In this document: positions 1 through 8,091 of the stretch, piece after piece
How positions within the stretch are numbered: the first letter of the stretch is position 1
Layout: each line of letters begins with the position of its first letter
NCBI GenBank assembly: GCA_900553605.1
Contig: USDX01000013.1
Span: 1 to 42,133 of the forward strand
Source: an uncultured Eggerthella sp.
GTDB taxonomy: Bacteria; Actinomycetota; Coriobacteriia; Coriobacteriales; Eggerthellaceae
Direction: 5' to 3'
Length of the DNA: 42,133 bases
The notes under the pieces: generated by a model
What the model saw: only the letters and a program-made list of their open reading frames with translations
Database searches by the model: none
What the model was told of the DNA's origin: nothing
Position numbers and translations under genes: made by a program

Positions 1-55
1 ATTCGATGGAGCCAACGGCCGGACTCGAACCGGCGACCCACGCATTACGAATGCG
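1..55. repeat. attL: orphan tRNA-Thr 3' fragment
   Basis: These 55 bases are identical to 13341-13395. They hold the CCA end, acceptor strand, T arm, variable loop and 3' side of the anticodon stem-loop of tRNA-Thr (- strand), then diverge inside the anticodon arm, so no full tRNA can form here. The repeat may extend to the left of the window. Confidence 0.93.
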
Positions 56-155
56 AAATCAGTAGAAAATTTTGGCTTATCCTGGTTAAATCCAGAATTG
101 GGCTCCTGAATCCAATTTGCCCAATTTGCTTCTATTTCTCTCTATTAGGCTCACT

Positions 156-178
156 TTTCTACACTTATTTCTACACTT
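156..178. repeat. Candidate integrase arm-type sites (two 11-bp repeats)
   Basis: TTTCTACACTT occurs at 156-166 and again at 168-178, between attL and the integrase gene. A 10-of-11 match (TTTCTACATTT) lies at 13266-13276, about 65 bp inside the other att site. Short direct repeats at both ends of an element are typical of arm-type sites for tyrosine integrases. The assignment is inference. Confidence 0.4.
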
Positions 179-200
179 CCTCATTTGCGCTTCGGGAAAA

Positions 201-254
201 CAACCGTTAGCCTCGCCCTAAGGTCGCAAAGCCTTAGGGCGAGGCTAACGGTTG
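201..254. repeat. Perfect 23-bp inverted repeat upstream of the integrase
   Basis: Arms 201-223 and 232-254 are perfectly complementary with an 8-base loop (TCGCAAAG). No T tract follows, so it does not look like a simple intrinsic terminator. It ends just before the integrase ribosome binding site (AAAGGAG, 261-267). It could be a transcriptional block against read-through from the chromosome, a translational control hairpin, or a binding site for a directionality factor. Confidence 0.85.
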
Positions 255-272
255 CGGGGCAAAGGAGAAAAG

Positions 273-1484
273 TTGGAAATAAGAGGAAAAGGATCACTCC
301 GAGAGGTTCGTCCAGGCGTTTGGTCCGGACGCTTCAACATCGGCCCCGACCCTGAGCGTCCCGGCAAATACCTCTACACTCCAAGCCGAACTTTTCACTG
401 CAAGACAAAATGGGAAGCCAGAGCAGAGTTCGAGAAATACCGAAGCGAGCTCGAATCAAAAGGATTGCCCGATAAAGAGAAAGAGCATCTGCGTGCCTAT
501 CTTCTTTATTGGCTCTCCCTGCGCGAAGGGAGCTACAAGTCTCCAAGGACAAAGGAGCGAGAAGAGCTCGATGTCCGACATATCATGGAGCTGTTTCCTG
601 ACGTGAAGCTTTCGAAGCTCACGCCGACCTTCGTTCTCGAAACCTATGAAAAGGCCCGCAAAAGCGGAAGGTTCGATAAGGAAATCTACCAAATCAATAA
701 GCGACTTAGGCAGGTTCTAGATTCTGCGGTTGAGGACGGTATTTTGACGCGCAACTGCGCAAAGAGGATTTCCATACCGAAACCCGACCCCGAACCGAAA
801 GATTACCTCAACCACGAAAGGCTCATCTCCTTCAATAAGATGATTCAGTCCCAGCAGCTAACAGGCCAAACTGTGGGTATTCATATCCTTCTAAGAACGG
901 GAATGAGACCAGCTGAGATGTACGGGTTGTCGTGGGCTGATGTCCACTTCGCAACATGCCGCATCGATATTCGTCATCAGTTCTCAAACGATATGACCCT
1001 GCGTAAACCTAAAACTAAATCGAGCTCGACATGGATTGCCATTGACGGCGAGCTGTGGAAAACCTTGCTTGAGTGGAAAACGGCGCAACGTATGTATTTC
1101 AAGCGGCTGGGCAAAAAGCAGGGGCCTGATACCCCCGTGGCATCGAATGCCTTGGGAGGACGAATGGACCCAACGAATTTCGGGCGCTTTTTCAGGAACC
1201 TCTGCGCCGATACGGGATTTGGCCATTTCGAGACGGTCACCAACACCTTTATCAAGGACGGAATCACGCGATATAGGGGGACTGGTTACAAAGGCCTTTG
1301 TCCAAATATGTTCAGGGACATCATGGCAACCACTCTTTCAGGAGAGCTGAGTATTGACCCGAACACTCTTAAAACGCGCATGAGGCATTCCGATGCATCG
1401 GTATCCCTAAACTACTATGCTCACCCCGTGGAAGACAGCGAATACCGTGCTGCCTCTCTATTTAGTGATTACTTGACCAAATAG
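273..1484 (+). CDS. int: Tyrosine site-specific integrase
   Basis: This 403-aa tyrosine recombinase probably catalyses integration and excision at the tRNA-Thr 3' end. The C-terminal catalytic domain shows the first Arg in TGMRPAEMYGLSW, the second Arg in PNMFRDIMATT, the RMRH box and the nucleophile region NYYAH near the end. The second box normally reads H-x-x-R; here it is N-M-F-R, so the usual His is Asn. The N-terminal half resembles the AP2-like arm-binding and SAM-like core-binding domains. The open frame extends upstream to a TTG at 252 that lies inside the inverted repeat. I chose TTG at 273 because AAAGGAG (261-267) sits five bases before it. Its place next to attL fits the usual integrase position. 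Confidence 0.93.
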   Translation: MEIRGKGSLREVRPGVWSGRFNIGPDPERPGKYLYTPSRTFHCKTKWEARAEFEKYRSELESKGLPDKEKEHLRAYLLYWLSLREGSYKSPRTKEREELDVRHIMELFPDVKLSKLTPTFVLETYEKARKSGRFDKEIYQINKRLRQVLDSAVEDGILTRNCAKRISIPKPDPEPKDYLNHERLISFNKMIQSQQLTGQTVGIHILLRTGMRPAEMYGLSWADVHFATCRIDIRHQFSNDMTLRKPKTKSSSTWIAIDGELWKTLLEWKTAQRMYFKRLGKKQGPDTPVASNALGGRMDPTNFGRFFRNLCADTGFGHFETVTNTFIKDGITRYRGTGYKGLCPNMFRDIMATTLSGELSIDPNTLKTRMRHSDASVSLNYYAHPVEDSEYRAASLFSDYLTK

Positions 1485-1542
1485 GTTGCATTTATCTGCG
1501 TACGTGACTATAATGATGCTAAAGGGAGGAGGGAGAACCAAA

Positions 1543-2697
1543 ATGTCGATCATTAAGCGGACAAAGCAAAGCCGGGAATATGCAAAGAGCGTTCAAATAA
1601 GCGTAACTTTTCCTTCCCCGGATCGACGTGCGGCTGCCCAGCAGCTCCTTGCCGACAAAGCAGAACTTGAAGGCCTTAATAAGGGAGCTGTCGCTTCGGG
1701 AATCCTCCTCAACTCGCTCATTCCGCTTTCTGGCGAGGAGCGAGAGATCTTCTTCGCATGCCTTCCAAACGGCAAGGAGCCTGTTTATCCTGATAATTCC
1801 GGCATCGATAACGCCCTCGAACTGGCGTTCACGTATGCGTCAATGGCAAGCGGCTCTCGCTATTCAGCCGACCCGATAGAATATCTAAGGTTTGCAACAA
1901 AGAGGTCGTGGAAATACGGAACCAGGATTCATGGCCGAATCGAAGAATCAGATCCAAGGGTCAATCTGGAGAGGGATTTGCGTCTCCTCGTAGAAAGCGA
2001 TCCGTCGGCAAAGGGCCTTCTTGAATCGCTCGGCGAGGATCGGCCAAAAGCCTATCCGTTTTTTAACTTCATTTACGAGAACTGGAAGAACTTAAAAGGC
2101 AATCGCGACGCGCTGTCGTTTCTCGTTTACCTCTGCGCTGCTTGCGAGAGCAGAAAAGACAGCGCAGAGGATCGCCAGGAGCTTCTCGAAGTCTGCTCAA
2201 TCGCAGAAGCAACGCGGTTGGCAAAAAAGGAATCAATTCAATTTGCTGGCAAAAAAGCCAGAATTTCTTCCATGGCAAAGATTCCGATTGCCAATAATTC
2301 GACCCTTATTGTTCCTGGCTCTTGGACCTTAATTAATGCAAATAAAGCTCAAGAATACCCGTATGCTGGCGTAATCGAAGTCCGTAACAGTCCAGACGCT
2401 CCCCATGTCGTTTTTCTATCAAAAAAACCGGTTAATGAGATGACAGAGGCCGACAGAGAAGAAGTCTTTTCGCGCGCAGCTCTTCAAGCCCCGATTCTTA
2501 GCTCGCTACGCAATATGGAAGTCGAGCTCGAATACAACGATGATGGCGGAATCGCCAATCGTGATGAATACAACAACTCGCCAAGAATTGGGTATTTCTC
2601 AATTCGCGATTCAACGATGTTTTCTGATGCCAACCCTGCGCCATATGGCGCGATGATCGTCCGCGCTGGAACGGAGGTGAAAGGCACAAGCGAATAA
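1543..2697 (+). CDS. Hypothetical protein of the IME (384 aa)
   Basis: I do not recognise this protein. It follows the integrase by 58 bases and has its own strong ribosome binding site (AAAGGGAGGAGGGA, 1521-1534) before ATG 1543, although the frame is open from 1486. The N-terminus is basic (IIKRTKQSREYAK). The middle is helical and rich in acidic and basic residues. The C-terminal third looks beta-rich (VPGSWTLINANK, YAGVIEVRNS, VELEYNDDGG). There is no signal peptide, membrane segment or nucleotide-binding motif. Its position ahead of the HTH and replication genes suggests a role in element maintenance or replication control, but this is only context. Confidence 0.7.
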   Translation: MSIIKRTKQSREYAKSVQISVTFPSPDRRAAAQQLLADKAELEGLNKGAVASGILLNSLIPLSGEEREIFFACLPNGKEPVYPDNSGIDNALELAFTYASMASGSRYSADPIEYLRFATKRSWKYGTRIHGRIEESDPRVNLERDLRLLVESDPSAKGLLESLGEDRPKAYPFFNFIYENWKNLKGNRDALSFLVYLCAACESRKDSAEDRQELLEVCSIAEATRLAKKESIQFAGKKARISSMAKIPIANNSTLIVPGSWTLINANKAQEYPYAGVIEVRNSPDAPHVVFLSKKPVNEMTEADREEVFSRAALQAPILSSLRNMEVELEYNDDGGIANRDEYNNSPRIGYFSIRDSTMFSDANPAPYGAMIVRAGTEVKGTSE

Positions 2698-2780
2698 TCA
2701 TAAAAATAGGCGCCCGCCCTCTTCTTTCAACTTCCACATCGCAAGAAAGAGGACGAGCATTACCCGAAAGGAATAATACC

Positions 2781-3008
2781 ATGGCTAAGACTAAAGCCAC
2801 CAAAGCCAACGATTCCGCACGCCCTGGGCAGCCCCTCGGCAGTGACCGGCTTCTTGGCATTTCCGATGTCGCTGAGATTTTTCAAATCTGCGAACCGAAA
2901 GCCAGCGAGCTTATGAAGCTCAGCGGCCACCATCTCGTTTTCGCCCGCAAGGTCTACATCCTTGAAAGTAATCTCCTCTCTTTCGTTAAAGAGCTGGAGG
3001 TTGAGTAG
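2781..3008 (+). CDS. Small excisionase-like HTH protein
   Basis: This is a 75-aa protein with a basic N-terminal tail followed by a MerR/excisionase-type helix-turn-helix: LLGISDVAEIFQICEPKASE, then a hydrophobic region ending VYILESNLLSFVKEL. That is the usual layout of HTH_17-type proteins, which serve as excisionases or as replication initiators and regulators on elements. AAAGGAA precedes the ATG. The stop is two bases before the next gene, so it is probably co-transcribed and translationally coupled with the DnaB-like ATPase. It could be the recombination directionality factor of the integrase or a replication accessory; the sequence does not decide. Confidence 0.75.
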   Translation: MAKTKATKANDSARPGQPLGSDRLLGISDVAEIFQICEPKASELMKLSGHHLVFARKVYILESNLLSFVKELEVE

Positions 3009-3010
3009 TA

Positions 3011-3835
3011 ATGGCCCTTAAGCTCCTGGCCGACATTGGTACTGAACTTCTCGAAAAGGCTATGAAGGACAAGCCCCTCTTTCACTTTGGGCTCCAGGCG
3101 TTTGATGGGCTACTGGATGGCATGCACGCAGACCGTATCAATGTCATCAGCGGCGACCCCGGAGCCGGCAAAAGCACTTTTGTCGGCTTGCTTGCGGACG
3201 ATGCCGCATCGAACGGTACCTTCGTCTTTGTCCACTCGTACGAACTTGCAGATCGCTGTTACCTGTCCAAAAGTCTTGCCCGTTCCGGCAAAGTGACCGT
3301 AAAGGATATTTCCTGTGACGACAAAGCCGAGCTCGTTGAGAAGGTTGGCAAAGAATATCTCGAGCGCACGGCTCGCAATCTCGCTTTTCTTGACGAGGAC
3401 GATACGGTCAAGGATCTTGAGCGTTACGTGAAGGCAAAACATAAGCAGGCTCCTGAACAGCCGATTCTTGTGGTTTGCGATTATATCCAGAATGCGACAA
3501 TCGACCGCCTCAAGGAGGTCAAAGACGAGCGCCTCCAGCTCAAGGAGATTCTTGGCACGTTGCGCAAAATTGCCAAGATCGAAAATGTTGCCGTTTTCGC
3601 TGTTTCGGCGATCACACGCAGCAGCTATCAGAAAGCGGCTCCGAGCCTCAACGCTCTTTCCGGATCTTCTTCACTCGAATATGGGTGTGACACTTGCATC
3701 CATCTGTCGACCGATGCTGACGACGACTCGCTTATGAAGCCAGTTGAGCTGACGTTCTTGAAGAACCGCTTCGGCGCGAAGGGCACTGCCGAGTTCATTT
3801 TTGACGTCGAACACGCAAATTTCATTGAGGCGTAA
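3011..3835 (+). CDS. DnaB/RecA-fold helicase-like ATPase (RepA-like)
   Basis: This 274-aa protein corresponds to the C-terminal motor domain of DnaB-type replicative helicases, without the N-terminal primase-interaction domain. Walker A is GDPGAGKST (about residues 48-56), Walker B is PILVVCDYIQ (about 150-159), and the later VFAVSAITRSS and SGSSSLEYGCDTCIHLS match helicase motifs H3 and H4. Known relatives on plasmids and integrative elements are hexameric RepA-like helicases that unwind the element origin. It forms a replication cassette with the HTH gene before it and the primase after it. A strong hairpin follows the gene. Confidence 0.87.
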   Translation: MALKLLADIGTELLEKAMKDKPLFHFGLQAFDGLLDGMHADRINVISGDPGAGKSTFVGLLADDAASNGTFVFVHSYELADRCYLSKSLARSGKVTVKDISCDDKAELVEKVGKEYLERTARNLAFLDEDDTVKDLERYVKAKHKQAPEQPILVVCDYIQNATIDRLKEVKDERLQLKEILGTLRKIAKIENVAVFAVSAITRSSYQKAAPSLNALSGSSSLEYGCDTCIHLSTDADDDSLMKPVELTFLKNRFGAKGTAEFIFDVEHANFIEA

Positions 3836-3849
3836 TAACGCAAGGTTTC

Positions 3850-3882
3850 GGGCCCAAGCGATTCGCTTGGGCCCATTTTCTT
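3850..3882 (+). terminator. Intrinsic terminator or attenuator after the helicase gene
   Basis: An 11-bp perfect GC-rich stem (3850-3860 with 3864-3874, loop ATT) is followed by ATTTTCTT. It lies between two genes of the same replication module, so it may lower primase expression relative to the helicase instead of ending the operon. Confidence 0.75.
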
Positions 3883-3892
3883 AGGATCTAAA

Positions 3893-4894
3893 ATGAACGA
3901 ATTCAAAAGGGTCAAAGGCCTTATCTCACTCGAAGAATATGCAAACTCCAAGCTTAAGATGTCGCATGGCAAACTTGTTTGCCCGTTCTGTGGCAGCGGC
4001 GGCCATGTTGGCACTAACAGCGATTCAGCGTTCTTCGTCTACTCCGACAGCCAGCAGTTCCATTGCTTCTCCTGCGGAGCACATGGCGACATTTTCGACC
4101 TCATCGCAAAGGTTGAGGACATTCCCGAAGCAATCAAAGTTGAGCAGATTGAAGCTGCGAAGAGATGGCTAGGCGAAGCTCCAGTAGCCAACTTGAGCAA
4201 AACCCGGAATCAGCATCGAATAAGCTGCATCCAGCAAAAAAGCGCCGATGGGACCATAGTCGGCAAGAACAATGCAGCACAATATCTTGAGCGCTCTAAA
4301 GCACATATTGCCGAATGCGCAAGCTTCCTTGCGAAAAGAGGATTCTCGATCGACTTTGCGATTGAGCGCGGGCTCGGTTTTGATGAGTCCAGGCAAATAC
4401 TCCTGATTCCCTACCCCGGAAATGATTATTACTTTATTGGACGATCAATAGATCCCAATGCAAAGGTCAGGTACCTTAAACCGAGGGCCGCCGATGTCGG
4501 GAGCGAACCTGTGTTTAACGAGGCAGCTCTTGATGGGAAATGGGCCATAGCCACAGAGGGACAGATTGACTGCCTTTCTTGCCTTTCGCTGGGGTTCAAC
4601 AATTCCTTTGCAGTCGGAGGTGCGTCTAATTGGAAGAAGGCGATCGCCTCTATAGAAAAGCGAGCCGATAAACCGATTATCCTCATCCTCTTCGACCGCG
4701 ACCCTGCGGGCATTAAAGCCTCTAGGGCATTCGCAAACGCCCTGAAAGAAAGGGAAATCAGCCACGAAATCCTCTGCCCTCCCCACTGCCTGAGGGGGAA
4801 AGATCCGAACGAGTGGCTTGTCAACGACAAAGAGGGATTCTCATCCTTCTTGGCTTCGTCCATCGCAAAAACGGAGGGACATGATGAGCACTAA
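3893..4894 (+). CDS. DNA primase with CHC2 zinc finger and Toprim domain
   Basis: This 333-aa protein has a CHC2-type zinc-binding domain at the N-terminus (C30-x2-C33, then HCFSCGAHGD around 57-65). A Toprim fold follows, with the catalytic Glu in ATEGQIDCLS (about 219-228) and the DxD motif in LFDRDPAG (about 264-271). It is shorter than bacterial DnaG (about 600 aa) and lacks the C-terminal helicase-binding domain, as is common for primases of mobile elements. It should make RNA primers on the element's single strand during replication or after conjugative entry. Its stop lies inside the start region of the coupling-protein gene (about 11-base overlap), which indicates translational coupling. 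Confidence 0.9.
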   Translation: MNEFKRVKGLISLEEYANSKLKMSHGKLVCPFCGSGGHVGTNSDSAFFVYSDSQQFHCFSCGAHGDIFDLIAKVEDIPEAIKVEQIEAAKRWLGEAPVANLSKTRNQHRISCIQQKSADGTIVGKNNAAQYLERSKAHIAECASFLAKRGFSIDFAIERGLGFDESRQILLIPYPGNDYYFIGRSIDPNAKVRYLKPRAADVGSEPVFNEAALDGKWAIATEGQIDCLSCLSLGFNNSFAVGGASNWKKAIASIEKRADKPIILILFDRDPAGIKASRAFANALKEREISHEILCPPHCLRGKDPNEWLVNDKEGFSSFLASSIAKTEGHDEH

Positions 4895-6776
4895 GCAATT
4901 CGGGATAGCACTCTGCGCGGGAGCATCGCTTCTCCTGGCCATCGCGCTCAACCCGGCTATTTCGGATTTTGTCGGTTTCGTCTTTTTCAAAAAGGCGGCT
5001 TCGCTGGACAGGATAGCCAGTTGCTACAGCGATTTCGGTGCCTTTTTTGCGGGGCTTGCCAATAATTTGGCTGCCCCTGGAGGAATCGCCGTTGTTGGGC
5101 TATCCGCCCTATTTTTCTTTACCCTCTTTATGCTTTTGAACATGGATACCTTTTCCGAACCTAAAAGCAGGACCCTCAAAGACGGCAAACTGGGAAAGCA
5201 GAGCCAGATAACCTCCAACAGGAAGATAGCTAGGGCGAATATTGTTTGGGCCGATGAGAATCACGGGAGTGATCCGGCCATATGCATCGGCAACATAGGG
5301 GGAAAGAGCGTATTCGCAGAAGCCACCCATGCCTGCGCAATAGCCCCGTCGGGTTCGTTCAAAACCAGAGGCTCGGTTTTCCAGACTTTGGACTACAACA
5401 CCTGGAACGGCGGGAGAAACGCCTTGGTCATGGACCCATCGCTTGAAGTGTATGCCCAATCACACAATGCGCTCGAGAAACGAGGCTATCAGGTCAGGGT
5501 CTTAGACCCCGAAATGGTCACCGACTCCTACAACCCGATCTCATCCATCGCATCGCTTTGCGGAACGGGCGAGACGGCTCGAGCTCAGGAAAGAGCGAGG
5601 GAAGTCGGCTCGATTCTGTACCCAGCCACCGGCGGGGAGAACGATTGGGTGAAGGACGATGCCGCGGGAGCGTTTGCGGGCGTCTGCTATGCCATTGCCT
5701 CAGACGACTCAATCCCAATCGAAAACAAGAACCTATGGTCGTGTATGGCCACCATCCTAGAGGGAACAAAGGGCGGCAACGCCCAGCCCTTGAAGAGCTG
5801 GCTCGAGTCGGATGGAGTCCAAAAGCCCCAAGCGATCCTTTCCGCTTCATTTAGGGCGTCTTCCGATAGGCAGGAAAGCTCGATCCTGTCCACTCTTCTA
5901 GCCGGAATACAACCCTTCGCAACCGACTCAATGAGGCGGCTTACCAGCATATCGACCTTCGACATGGATGAGGTCATCGAGGGCAAGTGCGTTGTGTTCT
6001 TTCGTATCGGCGGTCCGGCAGATGAGAGAAACAAGTTTGTCTCCCTCTTCTTGGCAAGCCATTGGGCGGAAGTGTCGCGCAGGGGCGCAAAAAGGGGATC
6101 GCTACGACCGATAACCATCCTCGCTGACGAGGCCCATGCCCTACCGCGCTTCGACCTCTCGACCGCCATCGAGCAAGGCCGCAAGTACGGATATTCCTTC
6201 TACATGTGGCTCCAATCTCTATCAGGCTTGGACAAGTACAAGACCGCAAAAGAGGACGGGAAAGACGCGATTATCTCGAACTGCAACGTCAAGATGCTAT
6301 ATCGAGCCGGTTCGGTTGAGGACGCGGAGTTCTTCTCAAAGCTGTCTGGCGAGTCCACGATCCTAAGCAAGACCCAAGGATCGTCGAAGGGCGATAGGTC
6401 ATCCAGCTCAAGCACCGATTTCTCAGAACAGCGCCAGCCCGTATGGAGCCCCGGAGATCTTATCCATTCGGATCCCCAGACCCAAGGTATACATGTGATA
6501 AAAAGCCTTCCGGGAAAGCCCGATAGGTCAGGATGTTTTGTCGTTCCGATCAAGGACGTTACAAAATGCCCAACGGCAAGGCATTTCGTCCCTGCCTTCG
6601 GGACGAGGGAATATGAGGCTGAGTTCATAACGGAAGAAATCGAGAAACTCGAGAAGATGGGCCCGCGCGTAACCAACCTGCCGGAAGCTTGGACGCCGAA
6701 CTTCGATGCAGGCGAAAATGGTGGAGAGCAAGGTAATAAGCCCGAGCTGACCGATACCGACGTCTTCGGCATATAG
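4884..6776 (+). CDS. Type IV coupling protein (VirD4/TraG-like ATPase)
   Basis: This is a membrane ATPase that links the relaxase-DNA complex to a conjugation channel. Of two ATGs (4881, 4884) I chose 4884, five bases after GGAGGG (4873-4878), giving 630 aa. Two N-terminal membrane segments are seen (about residues 7-35 and 65-87). The Walker A region is APSGSFKT (about 154-161), which departs from the usual GxGKT because Phe replaces the last Gly. Walker B is PITILADEAHALPR (about 410-423), followed by typical TraG elements (IEQGRKYGYSFYMWLQSL, ISNCNVKMLYRAG). The usual DPKGELY box reads DPSLEVYAQ. The gene converges with the relaxase gene, two bases apart. With no pore genes nearby, it must work with a helper's secretion system. 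Confidence 0.9.
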   Translation: MSTKQFGIALCAGASLLLAIALNPAISDFVGFVFFKKAASLDRIASCYSDFGAFFAGLANNLAAPGGIAVVGLSALFFFTLFMLLNMDTFSEPKSRTLKDGKLGKQSQITSNRKIARANIVWADENHGSDPAICIGNIGGKSVFAEATHACAIAPSGSFKTRGSVFQTLDYNTWNGGRNALVMDPSLEVYAQSHNALEKRGYQVRVLDPEMVTDSYNPISSIASLCGTGETARAQERAREVGSILYPATGGENDWVKDDAAGAFAGVCYAIASDDSIPIENKNLWSCMATILEGTKGGNAQPLKSWLESDGVQKPQAILSASFRASSDRQESSILSTLLAGIQPFATDSMRRLTSISTFDMDEVIEGKCVVFFRIGGPADERNKFVSLFLASHWAEVSRRGAKRGSLRPITILADEAHALPRFDLSTAIEQGRKYGYSFYMWLQSLSGLDKYKTAKEDGKDAIISNCNVKMLYRAGSVEDAEFFSKLSGESTILSKTQGSSKGDRSSSSSTDFSEQRQPVWSPGDLIHSDPQTQGIHVIKSLPGKPDRSGCFVVPIKDVTKCPTARHFVPAFGTREYEAEFITEEIEKLEKMGPRVTNLPEAWTPNFDAGENGGEQGNKPELTDTDVFGI

Positions 6777-6778
6777 GC

Positions 6779-7747
6779 TCAGAGGGACAGGCCCTGGCCT
6801 TTCACGGGATCCAAGGTCAGGGCCCTGGCCTGCATGAGCTGGGGCTCGAGGGCCTTCTTGCAGAGGTCGGGTGCGAGGGTTCTTCCCTTGAAGAATCTGC
6901 CGCTCCCGGCTTTCGCGTACTTGAAGTCGCCGTCGGCGGCCTTTGCAGCGGTCACGCCCCTCTTCCGCAGCTCGGCACCGAGCTGCGTTCCATTTTGTTT
7001 TGCAGCGTTTACCGCCTCACGCAGGTTTCTCCTTACGAAGGTCTTCTCCAGCTCTTTCCCGGATTTTGCCATATCGTACTCATAGCGCCCGATGCCGCCT
7101 TTCCGCGCCGCGGACCTGTCGTACACAACGCTTTTGCGCGATGGGTCGCGCCTGTACCACTGGGGGTTGCGCTCCGCATCGGTACGGCGGCTTTCCACGG
7201 AAACAACCTTTTGGGCATCCTTGTCGTAGTATCTTTCGGCCTCTGCCATGCCTCGGTCCCTGCACATGTCCTGTGCGATGTCGTGGACATCCCTGACGCG
7301 GGAATTGCTTACAACGATCTTCTTGCCAGTCTCAAGGTCAACGGCGTTGACGTAGACATGGGCATGACATATCGGGTTCTTGCCGAGGGATATGCGCTCC
7401 TTGCTGTCGATATGGATGGCAACGGCAGCCTCGGCGTTTGGAAAGCACCTGCCAACCCATTCAAGAGCAAAGTCGCGCATGGCCTCCGGGAGGACACGGT
7501 CCTCGGGCGATGGGCTCAGGATGTACTCTCGGCCGACAACCGTTCCGCGCAGATGCGCGGCAGCGGTGGTGCGGTCCATCTCGGCCGCCCATCTGTCGTT
7601 GTCGACGATATTCTGCGTCGAGACGCCGCCGACGGCGCGGCCGTCCTTCTCGAGGTACTTCGCACGGCCACTCGCCGTGCTGAAGTCGTACCCGCCGCGC
7701 CCGGAGCGCTTCGAGGTGGTCTTGAACGTCTGTGCCTTGACTATCAC
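6779..7747 (-). CDS. Relaxase, HUH type (MOBP-like)
   Basis: This 322-aa protein nicks oriT and pilots the strand during transfer. The three-His metal site is visible: AIHIDSK (H113, D115), then CHAHVYVNAV (H129, H131). The segment REYILSPSPED matches the strand before it in Relaxase/Mobilisation nuclease proteins. Y31 in RAKYLEK is the likely nucleophile. The C-terminal part is basic (KSVVYDRSAARKGG, FVRRNLREAVN) and should bind DNA. The start is GTG, and its first four bases (GTGA) overlap the stop of the mobC-like gene, a clear coupling signature. The protein is short and carries no helicase or primase domain, as usual for mobilizable elements. Confidence 0.88.
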   Translation of the reverse strand: MIVKAQTFKTTSKRSGRGGYDFSTASGRAKYLEKDGRAVGGVSTQNIVDNDRWAAEMDRTTAAAHLRGTVVGREYILSPSPEDRVLPEAMRDFALEWVGRCFPNAEAAVAIHIDSKERISLGKNPICHAHVYVNAVDLETGKKIVVSNSRVRDVHDIAQDMCRDRGMAEAERYYDKDAQKVVSVESRRTDAERNPQWYRRDPSRKSVVYDRSAARKGGIGRYEYDMAKSGKELEKTFVRRNLREAVNAAKQNGTQLGAELRKRGVTAAKAADGDFKYAKAGSGRFFKGRTLAPDLCKKALEPQLMQARALTLDPVKGQGLSL

Positions 7748-8091
7748 CTGTGCGGCCTTGCTTCCTCTATGAGCCGCATCACGGAATCTGCTGCGCTGCG
7801 GCAGGAGGCCAGCGCATCGGAGACCTCCGATGCGTCGATCGAGCTGTTCCTGTTGGCGCGAAAAGCGAGCTGATTGAGGTTGTTTCCCTGCCTCTTCAGC
7901 TCAAGCAATAGGCTTGCAAGGACTGACGGGTCAAGCTCGAGGCGGAGCACCTCAAGATGCTCTTCGCCGATAAGCGAGCGCAGGTACTCGCTTACCGTGA
8001 GATCGGCTGATGCCGCAGCGCCTTTGAGCCTTATAAGGTCGGAGGGCGAAACACGAACAATGACGCGTTCCGTTTTTCGCTCACCGGTCAT
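7744..8091 (-). CDS. mobC: MobC-like relaxosome accessory protein
   Basis: This 115-aa protein starts with a ribbon-helix-helix pattern: a basic beta strand (ERVIVRVSPSDLIRLKGAA), then two helices (LTVSEYLRSLI). The LKRQGNNLNQLAFRANR signature is shared by MobC family proteins, which bind oriT, help open the strands and recruit the relaxase. AAAGGAG precedes the ATG on the - strand. The stop overlaps the relaxase start by four bases. The non-coding region upstream (8092-8688) is full of inverted repeats and is the natural place for oriT. Confidence 0.87.
   Translation of the reverse strand: MTGERKTERVIVRVSPSDLIRLKGAAASADLTVSEYLRSLIGEEHLEVLRLELDPSVLASLLLELKRQGNNLNQLAFRANRNSSIDASEVSDALASCRSAADSVMRLIEEARPHR

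Noticed and set aside
78..85. TATCCTGG, similar to IncP-type nic sites.
   Set aside because: It lies beside attL, far from the relaxase and MobC genes, without a supporting inverted repeat. A chance match is likely.
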